NCBI GenBank assembly: GCA_018296165.2
Contig: JACKQL020000087.1
Span: 124,001 to 188,000 of the forward strand
Direction of reading: 5' to 3'
Length of the DNA: 64,000 nt
Source: Termitomyces sp. T153
Taxonomy: Eukaryota; Basidiomycota; Agaricomycetes; Agaricales; Lyophyllaceae
Both the position numbers and the translations under genes were made by a program. Of the stretch, positions 10,314 to 21,846 are shown piece by piece (position 1 is the first letter of the stretch; every line of letters starts with the position of its first letter). The notes below the pieces were generated by a model. The model was not told the DNA's origin and searched no databases. It worked only from the letters and a program-made list of their open reading frames with translations.

Positions 10314-13300
10314 TAATCTCAAGACTCTACCTTACCCCATTTGTGATGTCCACATGTGCCCTGCACACACATTCACCAAACAATTCCGATGTCTATGGTT
10401 GATCTGTGCCTGGAAACCCTTATGATTCATATGGCCCTGCTCAATTTGTCAAGGCACCCTGAGTCATGGATCTGACACCAAGCATCTCTTCCACTCCAGT
10501 TACACCCATACAATGGTTCTCTCCATGGACATCCTCTCCAACCCATGCCCAACCCTACACCACTCCCATCAACTACCCCCCACCCTTCCTGTACCTTCTC
10601 TGCCAGCTCCGCTTCCACACAAAGATCAAACCTGGCATTACCAAGGCTTCACCCAGACCCTGGCAACAACTCAGTCTGCTGCCTAACAACTTCTCCGACA
10701 CCGCACAACAAATCATCCAACTTTCACCCACAACCCTCCTTGAGAAAAGACCACCCTCCAAGCTAGCCCTGCCATCAATTGGAATCAAGCTCAACCCAGC
10801 AGCCCCACTCACAATAACGCAAGATTCCGAGACCGAGGCTATGCCCCAAATTATAGAAACCACTTCCAGGATCAGTTAGGACCCCCTGGCCGACTCAACC
10901 ATCACTTACACCCAACAAATGAAGGGAGCCCAACGCCTCTGATCTGACCCCAACAACCTCAGAACCCCCAAGCTTCTAGGCGATCAAGGAAGAAAGAGAT
11001 ATGCACCTCCACTCCAACCCTCAAAGCACTACCCCAAATTTAACAAGGAGAACCATGGCACCCTGACTCTCAATAAGGAACAGCTCTGGGGTCCCACCCA
11101 CTACTTTGACACCCCCATTCGATCCAGAACCTTTGACATTGAAGATCCTTAATGCTAACCCTCCCCGCACACCATCAGATGTGGACCCCGCCATCAGACT
11201 ATGCCACCTCCCACAACAAGAACCTCCAGCATAGGAGTCACCCTGCCAGAACAAACCATAGGAAAGATGGCTCTATACAAAGTAGTTCCCTGGGGTACTC
11301 TAAATTCACTGACCTGTTCACATAAGGGAGGGAGAAGCCCCACCATCATCTCAGAGACTGTTGATCAACCCACTCAAACGTCCTGACAATCCAAAGAGCA
11401 TATACTCCAACATCCATGGAGGACTTCCCTGCCAGGATTGACGACCCAAATAATCCTGCACTGACTCAAAGCTGCCCCAATCCACCCCTCTGACCCACTC
11501 CAGATTCTAGCAAGACAACTCTGGGGCCCCCACTTTGACTCTGACATCCAACCAAGAGGACCTACAATGCCAGCTCAACACTCTGTACAACTCTGCTCCT
11601 ATGCCAGAAGATGTCTATCAAGTGGGGACCACACCAATGGAGTACCCAGAAACAAACCCCATGCGAAGTAATCTCTCTGGAGTACTCTAAAAGTTGCTGA
11701 TGCCTTCCCCAAGAAGTGAGCAGTGCTTCTCCCCATTGCCACCCACCCACATTCACAACAACCTCCAGGCTGCTCCAGAGCATGAATGAAGAATTGCCCT
11801 GACCCCGCTGTGACTCCTGGGGAGTCCCAAACCAATGCTTCCCCACAACCAACTTCCCCGCCACTCTCCAACAATCATGAACAACCATCTCCCCCCAATG
11901 CAGCAGATATTTTGCATGGAGGGATGATGGCCAGACTCACCCAAAACCCTGAAAGACTACTAGACCAGCCCCCCTCCATCCAAGCTTGGCTCTAGGAGCC
12001 ACTGCCACTCCTACATGACAACTCAGCTGCTCAGTGAAAACCCTCACTCCAGAGCTCCCCCTTCAATTTACAACACAATCCCACCAACAAGTTAAGACCC
12101 AACCCCAACCCCCACATCAACCCCAGACCCCTGGTACTCATGCTTGGAATGGCGGACTGACAAAATGCACCTCGGACCCCTTCCTCTGCCCTGCACCACC
12201 CCCAAAGCCAACACAACCCACAAACCCCCCACTGAGTGACCCTCATGTTGACTCCGGGACTGCTAACTTCTTCCCCAACAAAAGAACCACTGACTCCAAG
12301 AAGGAACAACCCACGGAACAAGCCCTAAAGCATCTCCATTGGAGTGAGCCATTCTCCAACTGACTCCCACACTGCCCCTGCCCAAAGAAGCATCCACCAA
12401 TACAACCCCAACAGACCTCCAAATTCTAGGGAGTGTCAGAAATATGTAAGAACCCTCTGTCTGTCTCTGGACTTACCCTTGGTCAGGAAAGCAATGTCAT
12501 GTAGATGACCCGGAACCTTCAAACTTCAACTCCAGACCCAAAGAAACTGGTTGGGACTGATCACCCCGCACCCCACCCCCTTGTTGTCGACACTCCAGAG
12601 CACACCAAAGCACCACCTGAGCATGCCCACCTACAGATGCAATACTCTAGAGCACAACTCCGACCTGGACCAACACCCTGGAGTGCAGCAAAGCCCGATC
12701 CTAAGTGCCCTTTACCAAATACAATACTTTGGAGCTCACCCTGCACAACCCCACCCAAACGTAAACCTCCAGGCATCCCCAACCAAGGAATTGCAACTCT
12801 AAGGGAGTACCTCCACCTCCATGCTGACCAATCCCACAGCATAGATGGCATGGAAAACAGCCCCCCACCAACTTACTACAGGGACCACCCTACCCTGGGG
12901 GCTCCACCACTAAGCCACTAGGGACTCCCTCCTCTGACCAACTACGCCCTGAGAACAAACCTCACTCCACCACCCCCACCATTGTTAAAAAGGACCTCCA
13001 CCACCCCACTACCTGCGCCGGCATAAAGGCCAGACTGCCAGAAGACCTCTGCCCCTCCTGCCAGTGGCACCAACAAAAGACTGAAGCCCTGACCACCCTG
13101 AACACACATCAAAGACCTGGGGGTCCACCCCCTTGAACCAGCATAATACACATCTCTGCCACAGACTGAAGAAAACCCCTACACCCTGGGTCCGAGACCC
13201 CAAGAATCAAACTCAGCAACACTGCCCAAAAAATGCCACAGAACTCCACAGGAAGACTCCCAACACCCGGAACTCTTCCTACAGCACTCCGCCCTGCCCC

Positions 13301-15339
13301 AACAGCCCCTGGACTAGCCAACACAGATGGCATTAGTGGGCTTAACTCCTGCCTCTAGATCCACTAGGGATTCAACTCCCACCAGCACCCCTGCATGTTT
13401 TCCTTACCTCACCCTCACACAAATTAAAGTCTCACTTCACACACCCAGGAACAATGAGGAAGCATTGGAAAGTACAAAAATATATGATACAAGGTGGAAT
13501 GGGGCAGCAAACTCAAAGACAACAAGAAGTGGAGCCTGACCGCCCCCTCACTCTTCCCCCAGAACCCCCGCCATCCCTACCCCCAAATCAATCTCCATCT
13601 GGGCCCGCACCACCACCAAGACCTCTGCCAGCCCTGGCAAAGCCTCCCCCGTGTCTGCCACCACTTCCCACCACAACCCTGGGGCCACTGCATTACACCA
13701 TCGATGCCCCGCCAGCAACCTCCCCACCCTTGCCATCCCCTGCTGCAACCCTGGAGGCTGACCCACAGGCATCTGCGCCAACCTGTCTTGGATCGATACA
13801 AACACCACAGAGGCACCATCCAAGAGAACCTGGTGCTCCCACACCCAACCTGACCCCAAACACAATCCATTTAGTAACAGGTGGAGAATTGGGAACGACA
13901 CTTATGAAGGATCCCCACACACCCTGAAGTGGCCTCATTGGCCAGCCAATCCTCCCTCCACCTTGCTACCTCCAACTCCACCTGCAGCAGACCACCCTCT
14001 GGCACCATTTCCTGCTCCTCTGCCTCCTCCATGGGCTGCACCTCCCACTGCATTGGATGCTCCCACAAGCCCTGTACCTCTGGCGCCACTCACACCGAGG
14101 TGTTCCATGCCCACTCCAATGCTTCCTTCTCTGCCTGTGCTGCATCTCGATCCTCCCTCGCCCATTGAAGCTCCCCCTCCCATGCCATCAACACCACCAT
14201 TAGCACCTCCACCTGCTTGCAAAGGAAGACCTCTGTGATCAAAGGCAGGGGCTCTGGAGAACTTGATGCCCATCCCAAGGCTACGTCCAGGGTAGGAGAG
14301 TAAACATGAAACCCTGGAGGACCTGCCATCAGCTCATGCCCCTGCAGCCTCTTGCTGGGCCCTGCTCCCAACAGTGGGGAAGCTCTCCACTTCCCACGGT
14401 CTGCCGCCAAGGATGCCCCCTCCCTCCACCCATCCTGTGGAGGCCCCACCTGCCCCACAGACCACCCCACACTCCCCTCCCCCAACATCTGGGTCTTCTG
14501 TGCCTTGCCCAGCCGACTCCACACCCAGTCCTTGTTCCACCCCTGCTCCGCAGCAACACATGCCACTCACCACTCCAATGAGATTGAGCACTTCTTGTGG
14601 CTCGCATGACACAGAAGGCAAATGGAAGTGTCATAGAGGGTGCATCAAAGATGCAGGCCTCACTCCGCTGCACACAGAGAACACACTAAGAACAACGGAT
14701 CAGCACATGTGACAAAGGAGAACTCAAAGACTCACCAGGGCCTTGTTTTGGCACCATTTCAGCATTGGGGGGCCCTGAGCCTGCACCAACGCCCTTGCAA
14801 ACTCCTCTGCTGTCACCTCTGCCTGAGGGATTTGCTGCAATGGTGGGACCTCTTCCACATCCCCCGCCACTAATCAGGGCACTGTGGGATGAAATTTGGC
14901 CTGCCTAGGACCCCCTGGAGAACCCACCACCACTGCAGACAACTCTGCAGAACTCCATCAGCCACCCCAAAGAAACAGGTCAATGCTGCTCACGACTCCA
15001 GTATATCACACCAGCTCAGCACCGACACTCAAACTCCTTCCCCTCACTGTTGTACACAATCACCACATCTGCATCTGAAATCTACAGGGCAGGGGAAGCA
15101 GCTGAGTAACTGGGAGGGGACATGACAAAGGATTTGAGAAGCCCCGGAGTATGTCCAAGGCCTTTTAATTGATTAGGAAGAACCCCCTGATGAAGTGGTG
15201 GCCATGCTTCAACTTTGCCTCCCACACCACCATCACTTGCTGCGGATTGATCAATATTACTGGGCTTCGACTCCCATGCCCTGCCAATCCCCGACCTGCT
15301 CCCCATGTCTCGAGGGTCTCAATGCTGAAGGGGGGGTGA
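10314..15339 (+). other. Interior of the LARD-like element, C-rich on the plus strand
   Basis: The plus strand is strikingly rich in C and A and poor in G over most of 5 kb, giving long Pro/Ser/Thr-rich open frames (for example 12505-12921, 13454-13927, 13963-14238) that look compositional rather than conserved. On the minus strand, 14090-14566 reads as a Glu/Ala/Arg-rich coiled-coil-like stretch near its end (EGELQWAREDRDAAQAEKEA). It is antisense to the element and of unknown meaning. A primer-binding site complementary to a tRNA 3' end (TGG...) is not evident just after 10313. Confidence 0.6.
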
Positions 15340-16475
15340 TGTCACGACCTGTTCCCTGAAGCCCCGTACATCACCCAACAAACCCCCATCCCCCCCCCCC
15401 CCTGACGCTTCGTCAAACTTCCCAGCACTCCACGCCTACTCCAGCTAACTCCGATGCATTCTCAGCTAACTCCAATGGCCCCCTGGCCAACTCCAATGTC
15501 TTCCCCACAGCCACTGGCACTTCCCCTGAACTTCCTGAGCCCCTGGGACCACTTCCCCACTGTGCCTGACCCCATTACACATCATCAACTCAACACCCTG
15601 GCTCCCCTAACTTACCCTGGGGTATCATGACAACCTCAGAATGGACTGTGTCACAATTGATCCCATCAATATATCAATGCAGCCTGCCCTCTGGTCGTAA
15701 CCAACACCTGTCGACTCCATTGAGCTCCACCAAGCCCCACCACTACAGCTGATGTCCCCAGAGCTCTTCAGTAGTCAGTATATAAGACATAGAGTAGCTC
15801 CTCATACTCTAGTCTTGAGATTACTTACCTACCTGCCTTACCTGATGTGTTTCTGATTGTTTCTTCTTGTGTTTTGTGTTCTGTGTCTCATTTTCCTTAT
15901 TCTCAGTCTCCCGGTCTTATCCCATCTCTATTCCATTATTATGTCATTATCATTCCATGTCTCCACCTGAATCTATTCTCGTTCTTGTCTTGTCTCCGTC
16001 TCATTTCATTCAACTCTGTCTCATCTTGTTTGATTCTGTCTATCATGCTCAAGTCCTCTCAACCATAATGCCCTCATGAACTCCACAATTATGATTACGA
16101 ACCTCTGACACTCTTTCACCAACTCCAGACCTCACTACACACTCAACTCCGAACCCTATCAATCCCCATTGATCCCCCATCAGAACTCTGGCTCTGCTCC
16201 CATCATTTGCATAGCCTCCACCTCCTCTGCACCCGCAATACTCACACACGGACTTATGCCTGAACCCTGCCAAGCCCGCCCCCCTTCCCCGCAACTCATC
16301 CTCTACTCCTCCAGACCTCCCCAGACTTGCTCAGATCAATTTCCTCTGGCTATCCTCACAAGTCCCCAGTGTTTGGAACACCTCTGAGTGCCTGGTTGTC
16401 AGTGCATGGAATCATGTCTGCCTAGTAAGGACTTGCCCAGTGCAGCTGAGCCCCTGTGGTCAGCAGAACCTGACA
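15340..16475 (+). repeat. 3' LTR of the LARD-like element
   Basis: Starts TGTCACGACC and ends GAACCTGACA, collinear with the 5' LTR over its whole length, with the TATA-box region at about 15778. Differences from the 5' LTR are mostly CG/TG or CG/CA. Confidence 0.9.
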
Positions 16476-16639
16476 ATCATGAACAGATGCTTGCCAGCAG
16501 TTGTTCTTCCTGGCATCCAGTGAGTACAAATCCCTCCAAAGTTGTTCTCCATAACTGCTTTGTCTTGCTGGCATATGCTTCTCAAGACTCACCTGGTAGC
16601 CTTCATTAGTATAGCCCATGACCTCTATACAGCTGGTAA

Positions 16640-17210
16640 TCCATGGCTCTGTACAATGCAGGGGTATTCAAATATCACCCACATCTCCAGCATGCATGCC
16701 TGGTTGTCACTACAACTGGAATTGCTATAGCTACAGAGTTACAACTATTATGGTATTTCATATCTGTTCTAATAGCTGGTAACAAGTTTAATAATATAGT
16801 ATTATTTGCAAAATTAATGCATGAATGGGTATACACCCTATCAATGGGAGGATTTGCAATCACAGACAGTCTAAAACCCAGATGGAAACCAAGGGAGCAT
16901 GTGATTCACATATTGAGGGAAGTGTTCAGTAGGCTCACACAGTGCAGGACAAAACATGCATTCATAGGTGAGTACTATGCAAAATTTGTACCCAACAAGA
17001 AAATAGAGTGCATGTGCAGATAGTGGTTCCAAACACAGGAACATTTAATCTGGGAGTGCCAGAAATATGAGAAATACTGGGAGATATTGAGGGAGGCAGA
17101 CAAACAGCTGGAGCTGGGTGTACTGCTAGGGATGAAGAAAGGACTAGAGGCAACGACCAAATTCCTTGAGAAGACCGGCACATTCACCAAGACAGGGATC
17201 CTATGAAGGA
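16640..17210 (+). pseudogene. 3'-terminal fragment of a LINE-type ORF2 (RNase H / Zn-knuckle end)
   Basis: The plus-strand frame reads LTQCRTKHAFIGEYYAKFVP, then a Cys/His array (C-x-C ... EHLIWECQKYEKYWEIL) and a tail KKGLEATTKFLEKTGTFTKTG. This arrangement is typical of the C-terminal end of Tad-like non-LTR retrotransposon polyproteins. One in-frame stop follows CMCR, at a position where a CGN or TGG codon change would give it. The upstream reverse transcriptase is absent. The family differs from the LINE at 59-64 kb. Bases 16481-16640 show nothing recognisable. Confidence 0.55.
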
Positions 17211-17946
17211 CAAGAGATGAACCAACTGAAGGAGACAAGGAAAACAATGAGGAAGAAGAGAAGTGGTGGGAGAGAATGGAGGGACATGTGGCATAAGGAA
17301 GGAGAGAACAATGGGACTGGATGAGAGGGAGAGGCTGGGGAGCAAGTAGGCGAGGAAGGTAATGGACGAAGAATGGCAAATTACTAGAAGATATGAAGGC
17401 ACGAAGGAAAGAAGAGGCTAAATGCAAGTACACAAACCATGGGAGGTCGAGACACCCCGCGTACGCGAAGACTTTGGAGGAACAAATAACGACTAAGGTA
17501 CAGACACAGGCCACCACAAAATTCCACGTTCCTCCCTAGATACTTTACGATGTGACCGCGCCAGACACAAGCCACAAGGGATTCTGCGAAGAGAGTCCTA
17601 ATGCCTAACAATTTATGGACACTGATACAATCGCAACGCATACCAATACTTATCATTGGTGTAGAGTTGATAACTTACTTTACCCCCGCCTCTGAGCCCT
17701 GTATTGTGGCTTGCCGGCGGTATAAACAGAGCTCATTGATTCATTCTATACATGTACACGTCCAACGACGAATTTGACTGCTGCCACATTACTGTATTGC
17801 CACATGATGGAAATGAATGACAATTAATATGTAGATGAGATGTACAAATCGAATCATGCTGGGTATGTGCGAGGCAATTGTACTGTTTATCAAGGAAATG
17901 CAATAGCAATAGGAAGCAATCAATACACGAGATAGATAACGACTAT
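17211..17946. other. Spacer where normal CpG content begins; 3' flank of the HNH-like gene
   Basis: No gene is recognised. CpG content rises from about 17.4 kb rightwards, marking the left border of the gene island. The part from about 17750 to 17946 is duplicated in inverted orientation at about 58743-58925, with gtggcagcagtcaaattc as an anchor, and belongs to the 3' flank of the HNH-like gene family. Confidence 0.55.
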
Positions 17947-19208
17947 TCATGCCATAATAGATGAACTGAGCAACTTGTCTGGAATAGACTGCGTCCGATG
18001 AGGCGCATACATCTCAAGAGATGAGTTTTCCTCATTACGGCCCAGCTTGTTGTCATTCAACGAAACCGAGCCAACCATCGTCGGTGACCCTGTGTCTATG
18101 TCTTGTTTTTCTTCTGTCTTCTCCAGGTTAGTTACTTCTATGATGTCCCCTTGCATCGGTTCCAAGTCCGGCGTCATCAAACCAGGCTGCAGATCAGCAA
18201 TCCAACGCCGCATCCGTGCCTGGAATGCAGAATCTGCCTCGTCCACAACGTATTCATCTCCGTCAGCATCAGAGCTGTCCTCCCCATCCTCACGGTCAGG
18301 GATGTAAGTCACAGAGTCCGTAGGTCGTAGGCCAACTTCGTCAACGCCCCAACCATAAGCCCCTGGGCGCAGTTTGAGTACTGTGGGTTGACTCCTGTCG
18401 CAAGACACTGTCTGAGCTTCACCTCTCTGGTTAGCAGCTGGGTTTCCTATGAAATCTGAGGGAACAACCCATTTGTTCCACATCCGGTACGTGCCCCGAC
18501 AGGTAAGATCAGCCCTATTGTATTTGTGGAAATATGGTTCGTATCCTTTGTCTTTCCTAATACTGTGTACGAAGTGCTCGTGTTTCAATATCTTCTGATA
18601 CAGGTCGATGAGAACATAGTGTGGCTGGATGTGGAGGTGTAAAACTGGCAAGGTGGTATAAGGGAAAACATGCTTCTGGGACACGTTGTCTCCGTCAAGA
18701 CGATTGATAGTACCCTCCATCCCGGGTAAAGGAACAAACACATAGTCAAAAGGGTCCTTGCCCTGATATGCAGTCTAACACAACTCGTTATGTGTTCTGT
18801 CAGTGAGGATAATTTTGGAATACACACACCTCAATTGGTTCCTCGATAGTAAAATCCGTATTGATGATGAATGCAAGCAATGGCGCATCTATTGGAAGCA
18901 GAGCCCACAGACCCGACTCGAACATACGGCGAAGTTCGGGTGTTACTGACAAAAATTCAGGCTGGCTAACCTGACGACAAGAGATCACTCACGATACATC
19001 GTGTTTGCCTCCGAACTAAAATCTAAAGCTCCATACCTGAGTCCCCATGCATACTCGAGTCTTACCAACTTTAAAAAGATCCAGTGAGCAGTGTTCTAAG
19101 ATATGACATATCTGAACTCACCATGTCTTCCTCAAAGATCCAAGGACGCAGCACGTGGCAAGCTTCTACAGAGCGTGATTCGAGGGAAACCACGCATTCT
19201 TTACGCAT
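17947..19208 (-). CDS. HNH-like (HNH_2-type) nuclease-family protein, copy 1
   Basis: The gene has about four exons. Exon 1 ends at FEEDM before gtgagttc (about 19117). The last exon (17947-18774) begins after ttgtgttag and ends at SSSIMA-stop. The pattern CVVSLES...EACHVLRPW, then a LEYAWG motif, then TPELRRMFESGLWALLP matches the spacing of HNH_2-type proteins (C..S, xxH, then N...L...LxxxFxxGL). The C-terminal half is acidic (DREDGEDSSDADGDEY). It is about 75% identical to the gene at 57.4 kb. The open frame extends upstream to about 19283 without an ATG; the first in-frame ATG is at 19208, so the start may be lost or lie across another intron. Nuclease activity is an inference from the motif only. 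Confidence 0.6.
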
Positions 19209-19334
19209 GTCGTTCGGCGTTGGCGAACTGACGAGAAGACAAAGATCACTTAACAATGATTGATGAGAGTCGAATTTGGTCAAGCTTCAGCTTCAGCATT
19301 CGATATTCAATCGTGGACAAATAGAATGGTGTGA

Positions 19335-19342
19335 TCACGTGA
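19335..19342. promoter_or_regulatory. TCACGTGA palindrome upstream of HNH-like gene 1
   Basis: A perfect E-box palindrome lies about 125 bp upstream of the first ATG. CACGTG also stands upstream of the other two family members, at 23327-23332 (with a duplicate at 23485-23490) and 57362-57367. bHLH factors of the Cbf1/USF type bind CACGTG; the regulator here is unknown. Confidence 0.45.
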
Positions 19343-19465
19343 GTTTTTCATAGATCGTTCCCTGGACCAGATCCCCTTGCTTGTCGAGTCAAGCTTTCAA
19401 GCTTCAAGTGTAATCCAGGCGATCAATGTTCATATGATAAAATACAGCGAATACAAAGAGCAGAA

Positions 19466-19486
19466 CTAGGAAATGATAGCACGCAT
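19466..19486 (-). other. Displaced original 3' end of HNH-like gene 2
   Basis: Read on the minus strand across the CGCAT target duplication, this piece supplies codons M-R-A-I-I-S and a TAG stop (19466-19468), in frame with the gene whose body ends at 21847. The copia element separated these last codons from the gene. A predicted cleavage and polyadenylation region would also lie on this side. Confidence 0.75.
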
Positions 19487-19819
19487 TGTTGAGGAGTGAC
19501 CTACGCTCTCATCGGACGCTTCCCGTTTAGGGATACCTCCATGTTCCTGACTGCGCCATAACGATCGGTATTTACTATTCTTTACGTACAAACCTTAAAA
19601 TATTCTCGTTATCTATCTAGATACACAATCCGCCACCCTCAGTCGACCATATATTATACGGAGTGACTGAGGGTGAGCTTATTCCATTTTCTTACATATT
19701 TGTACGGCTACTTACTCATCCCTGTAGACTAAAACTCTGTTTTATCTACAGGTAATATAATCTCAGTCGACCATATATTATACGGAGTGACTGAGGGCTA
19801 AAACTCTGTTTTATCTACA
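19487..19819 (+). repeat. 5' LTR of the copia element
   Basis: Contains two copies of a palindrome-like module, CCCTCAGTC ... GACTGAGGG around gaccatatattatacgga (about 19636-19675 and 19760-19797), each followed by ctaaaactctgttttatctaca. The LTR thus carries an internal tandem duplication of roughly 90-100 bp. Confidence 0.9.
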
Positions 19820-19939
19820 GGTTATCGGCCCCGTTTTTGCACTCCCACTGCTACGTCGAGCCACTGCTCCGTACACCGACTCACCACATACATTACATTA
19901 CAACATCCCACTTCCACACATACACACATTCCTTACAAA

Positions 19940-20839
19940 ATGACATCTACCGCAGCAAACCCACTAAAATTTCCGGACGAAGTACACTTCAACGGAACCA
20001 ACTACACATCATTTAAAAATCGTGTCCTGATCGCAGCGAGAGTGAGAGGAGCTCGCAGATACCTGGACAGAACAATACAAAAACCAGAAAATAATGCGGA
20101 AACTGATACAAAAAAGGGTGAAGTGAAAGCCACTGAGTGGTCCTCAAGGACTTCATCCATAGAGGAATGGGAAAAAAGAGACGCGTGGGCATTCGGTCTG
20201 ATTATCTACAATACAAAAAACCCAATCGGACTGGGGATCAAAATGGATGGCACTGCGGCTGAAGCATGGAACACGCTAAAAGAAAATTATGGTGAGTTCT
20301 CAGAGATAGCAGCCATGATGGCGGAGAAGCGTCTACACGCAACAGAATTTACAGATGGCATGGACTTTACCAAACACATCGAGGATTTAAGAGAGAAATG
20401 GAAGTCAGCCACCAAAAAAGGAGTGGTTATTGATGATGCAGCCTTCCGGAACATCCTGATTGCTTTGCTTCCAGAGTCATGGAATGCCGTAGTTGCTGGA
20501 GTGTACACGACGAAATCTACCAAGGATGTAATCGCAGTGCTCACAATCCACTGGGATTGACTTGTGCTCCAAAAGCAGAAAGCAGGAGTGTCAGCAACAG
20601 CCCCTCAGACACAGACAGGCCAAACCAAACCAAGACTGGTCTGCATTAATCCAAACTGTCAAAGGACTGGGCATATAATAGAAAATTGCTACTGGAAAGG
20701 GGGAGGAAAGGAGGGTTGGCTGACTGCAACCCATGACACACCCCACTCCCATCCAGCCTCGTGCTCACAGGAGACATGTCACCAAAGGGGGAGGCCAAAT
20801 GACGATTCATGGCAGACAAACCATACTGCCAACTGCTAG
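19940..20839 (+). pseudogene. copia gag with one premature stop
   Basis: ORF MTSTAANPLKFPDEVHFNG starts at 19940 and shows the features of copia Gag: FNGTNYTSFKNRV near the N-terminus, AEAWNTLKENYG in the middle, then FRNILIALLPESWNAVV. A TGA at 20558-20560 interrupts the frame where CGA is expected. The same frame continues with a CCHC-like zinc knuckle, CINPNCQRTGHIIENC (about 20641-20690), to a stop near 20839. Apart from that single stop it is intact. Gag packages element RNA; this copy may or may not be functional. Confidence 0.85.
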
Positions 20840-21519
20840 GTGCTCTCATGTGGGCACAGGCAGCCACACACCCAGATCTGTCATTTGATGTGATGCTTCT
20901 CGCGTGTTTCCAATCCAACCTGGGTCTGTCACATTGGAAGGCTCTGGTACATGTTCTAGCATACATAAAAGGCACATTGGACCACAAGATCGTATACCCA
21001 AAGGGTCTGGGTAAGTCTACCAAACCTGTCAGCTATGTAGATGCAGACTATGGAGGTGACCTGGATACCTGGAGGTCCACGTCTGGTTATGTCTTTATAA
21101 TGGCTGGCAGACCAGTCTCCTGGAGTTCAAAGTGCCAACAAACTGTTGCACTATCAACCACGGAAGCAGAATACATGTCGATGATGCGAGGATCACAACA
21201 GGCCCTATGGATGCACAATTTTCTCAAAGAAATTGACTTAGGCCAGCCACTGCCAGCATCACTACTCGTGGACAACAACTCGTCCATCGCGTTAGCCCAG
21301 TCAACAAAAGGGCATGCCAGGGCAAAGCACATCGACATCAGACACCACTATATCCGCGAACGTATACAGGAAGGGGATATCCAAGTCACACATATACCCT
21401 CATCTGAGAACATTGCCGACATCTGCACCAAACCGCTACCTCGCGCTGCGCATGACTATCTAGTAACCCTTATGGGAATAAAGAACGTCGATGGTCGCGC
21501 AAGTCAGGGGGAGTGTTGA
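20809..21519 (+). pseudogene. copia RNase H with short reverse-transcriptase remnant
   Basis: The ORF contains the end of the RT connection (YCQLLGALMWAQAATHPDLSF) and a full copia RNase H: SYVDADYGGD, STSGYVFIMAGRPVSWSS, LSTTEAEYMSM, LVDNNSSIAL, KHIDIRHHYIRE, and IADICTKPL at the end. Catalytic acidic residues D (DADY), E (TEAEY) and D (DNNS) are in place. It is joined to gag by a deletion that removed protease, integrase and most of RT, in a different frame from gag. No own start signal is evident. It overlaps the 3' LTR by a few bases. Confidence 0.85.
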
Positions 21520-21846
21520 GGAGTGACCTACACTCTCATCGGACGCTTCCCGTTTAGGGATACCTCCATGTTCCTGACTGCGCCATAATGATCGGTATTT
21601 ACTATTCTTTACGTACAAACCTTAAAATATTCTCGTTATCTATCTAGATACACAATCCGCCACCCTCAGTCGACCATATATTATACGGAGTGACTGAGGG
21701 TGAGCTTATTCCATTTTCTTACATATTTGTACGGCTACTTACTCATCCCTGTAGACTAAAACTCTGTTTTATCTACAGGTAATATAATCTCAGTCGACCA
21801 TATATTATATGGAGTGACTGAGGACTAAAACTCTGTTTTATCTACA
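21514..21846 (+). repeat. 3' LTR of the copia element
   Basis: Collinear with 19487-19819. It provides, in antisense, the new C-terminus and stop codon (21825-21827) of the host gene on the minus strand. Confidence 0.9.

Larger units (their letters stand above)
9172..16475 (+). mobile_element. Complete LTR retroelement without pol (LARD-like), TSD ATCAT
   Basis: Two long LTRs (9172-10313, 1142 bp; 15340-16475, 1136 bp) both start TGTCACGACC and end GAACCTGACA, with TGTCA/TGACA inverted termini. The element is flanked by the 5-bp duplication ATCAT (9167-9171 and 16476-16480). A purine run (gaagggggggtga, about 15327-15339) abuts the 3' LTR as a polypurine tract, fixing plus orientation. The 5-kb interior shows no protease, reverse transcriptase, RNase H or integrase motif in any frame. 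The structure matches large retrotransposon derivatives (LARDs), which depend on enzymes of an autonomous partner. Confidence 0.9.
19487..21846 (+). mobile_element. Non-autonomous Ty1/copia element, TSD CGCAT
   Basis: Identical-length LTRs (19487-19819 and 21514-21846, 333 bp each) start TGTTGAGGAG and end TTATCTACA. The element is flanked by CGCAT (19482-19486 and 21847-21851). The 5' LTR is followed directly by GGTTATCGG, a likely primer-binding site; gtcagggggag precedes the 3' LTR as polypurine tract. Only about four differences separate the LTRs, nearly all CpG transitions, so the insertion is young. The interior keeps gag and RNase H but lacks protease, integrase and reverse transcriptase. 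Confidence 0.95.

Noticed and set aside
12505..14238. Long Pro/Ser/Thr-rich plus-strand ORFs in the LARD interior as genes
   Set aside because: They overlap in several frames, follow the C-rich composition and show no conserved motif.
16975..17517. 180-codon minus-strand ORF rich in Ser/Leu/Phe
   Set aside because: It is antisense to the LINE 3' fragment, hydrophobic by composition, and crosses into spacer sequence.
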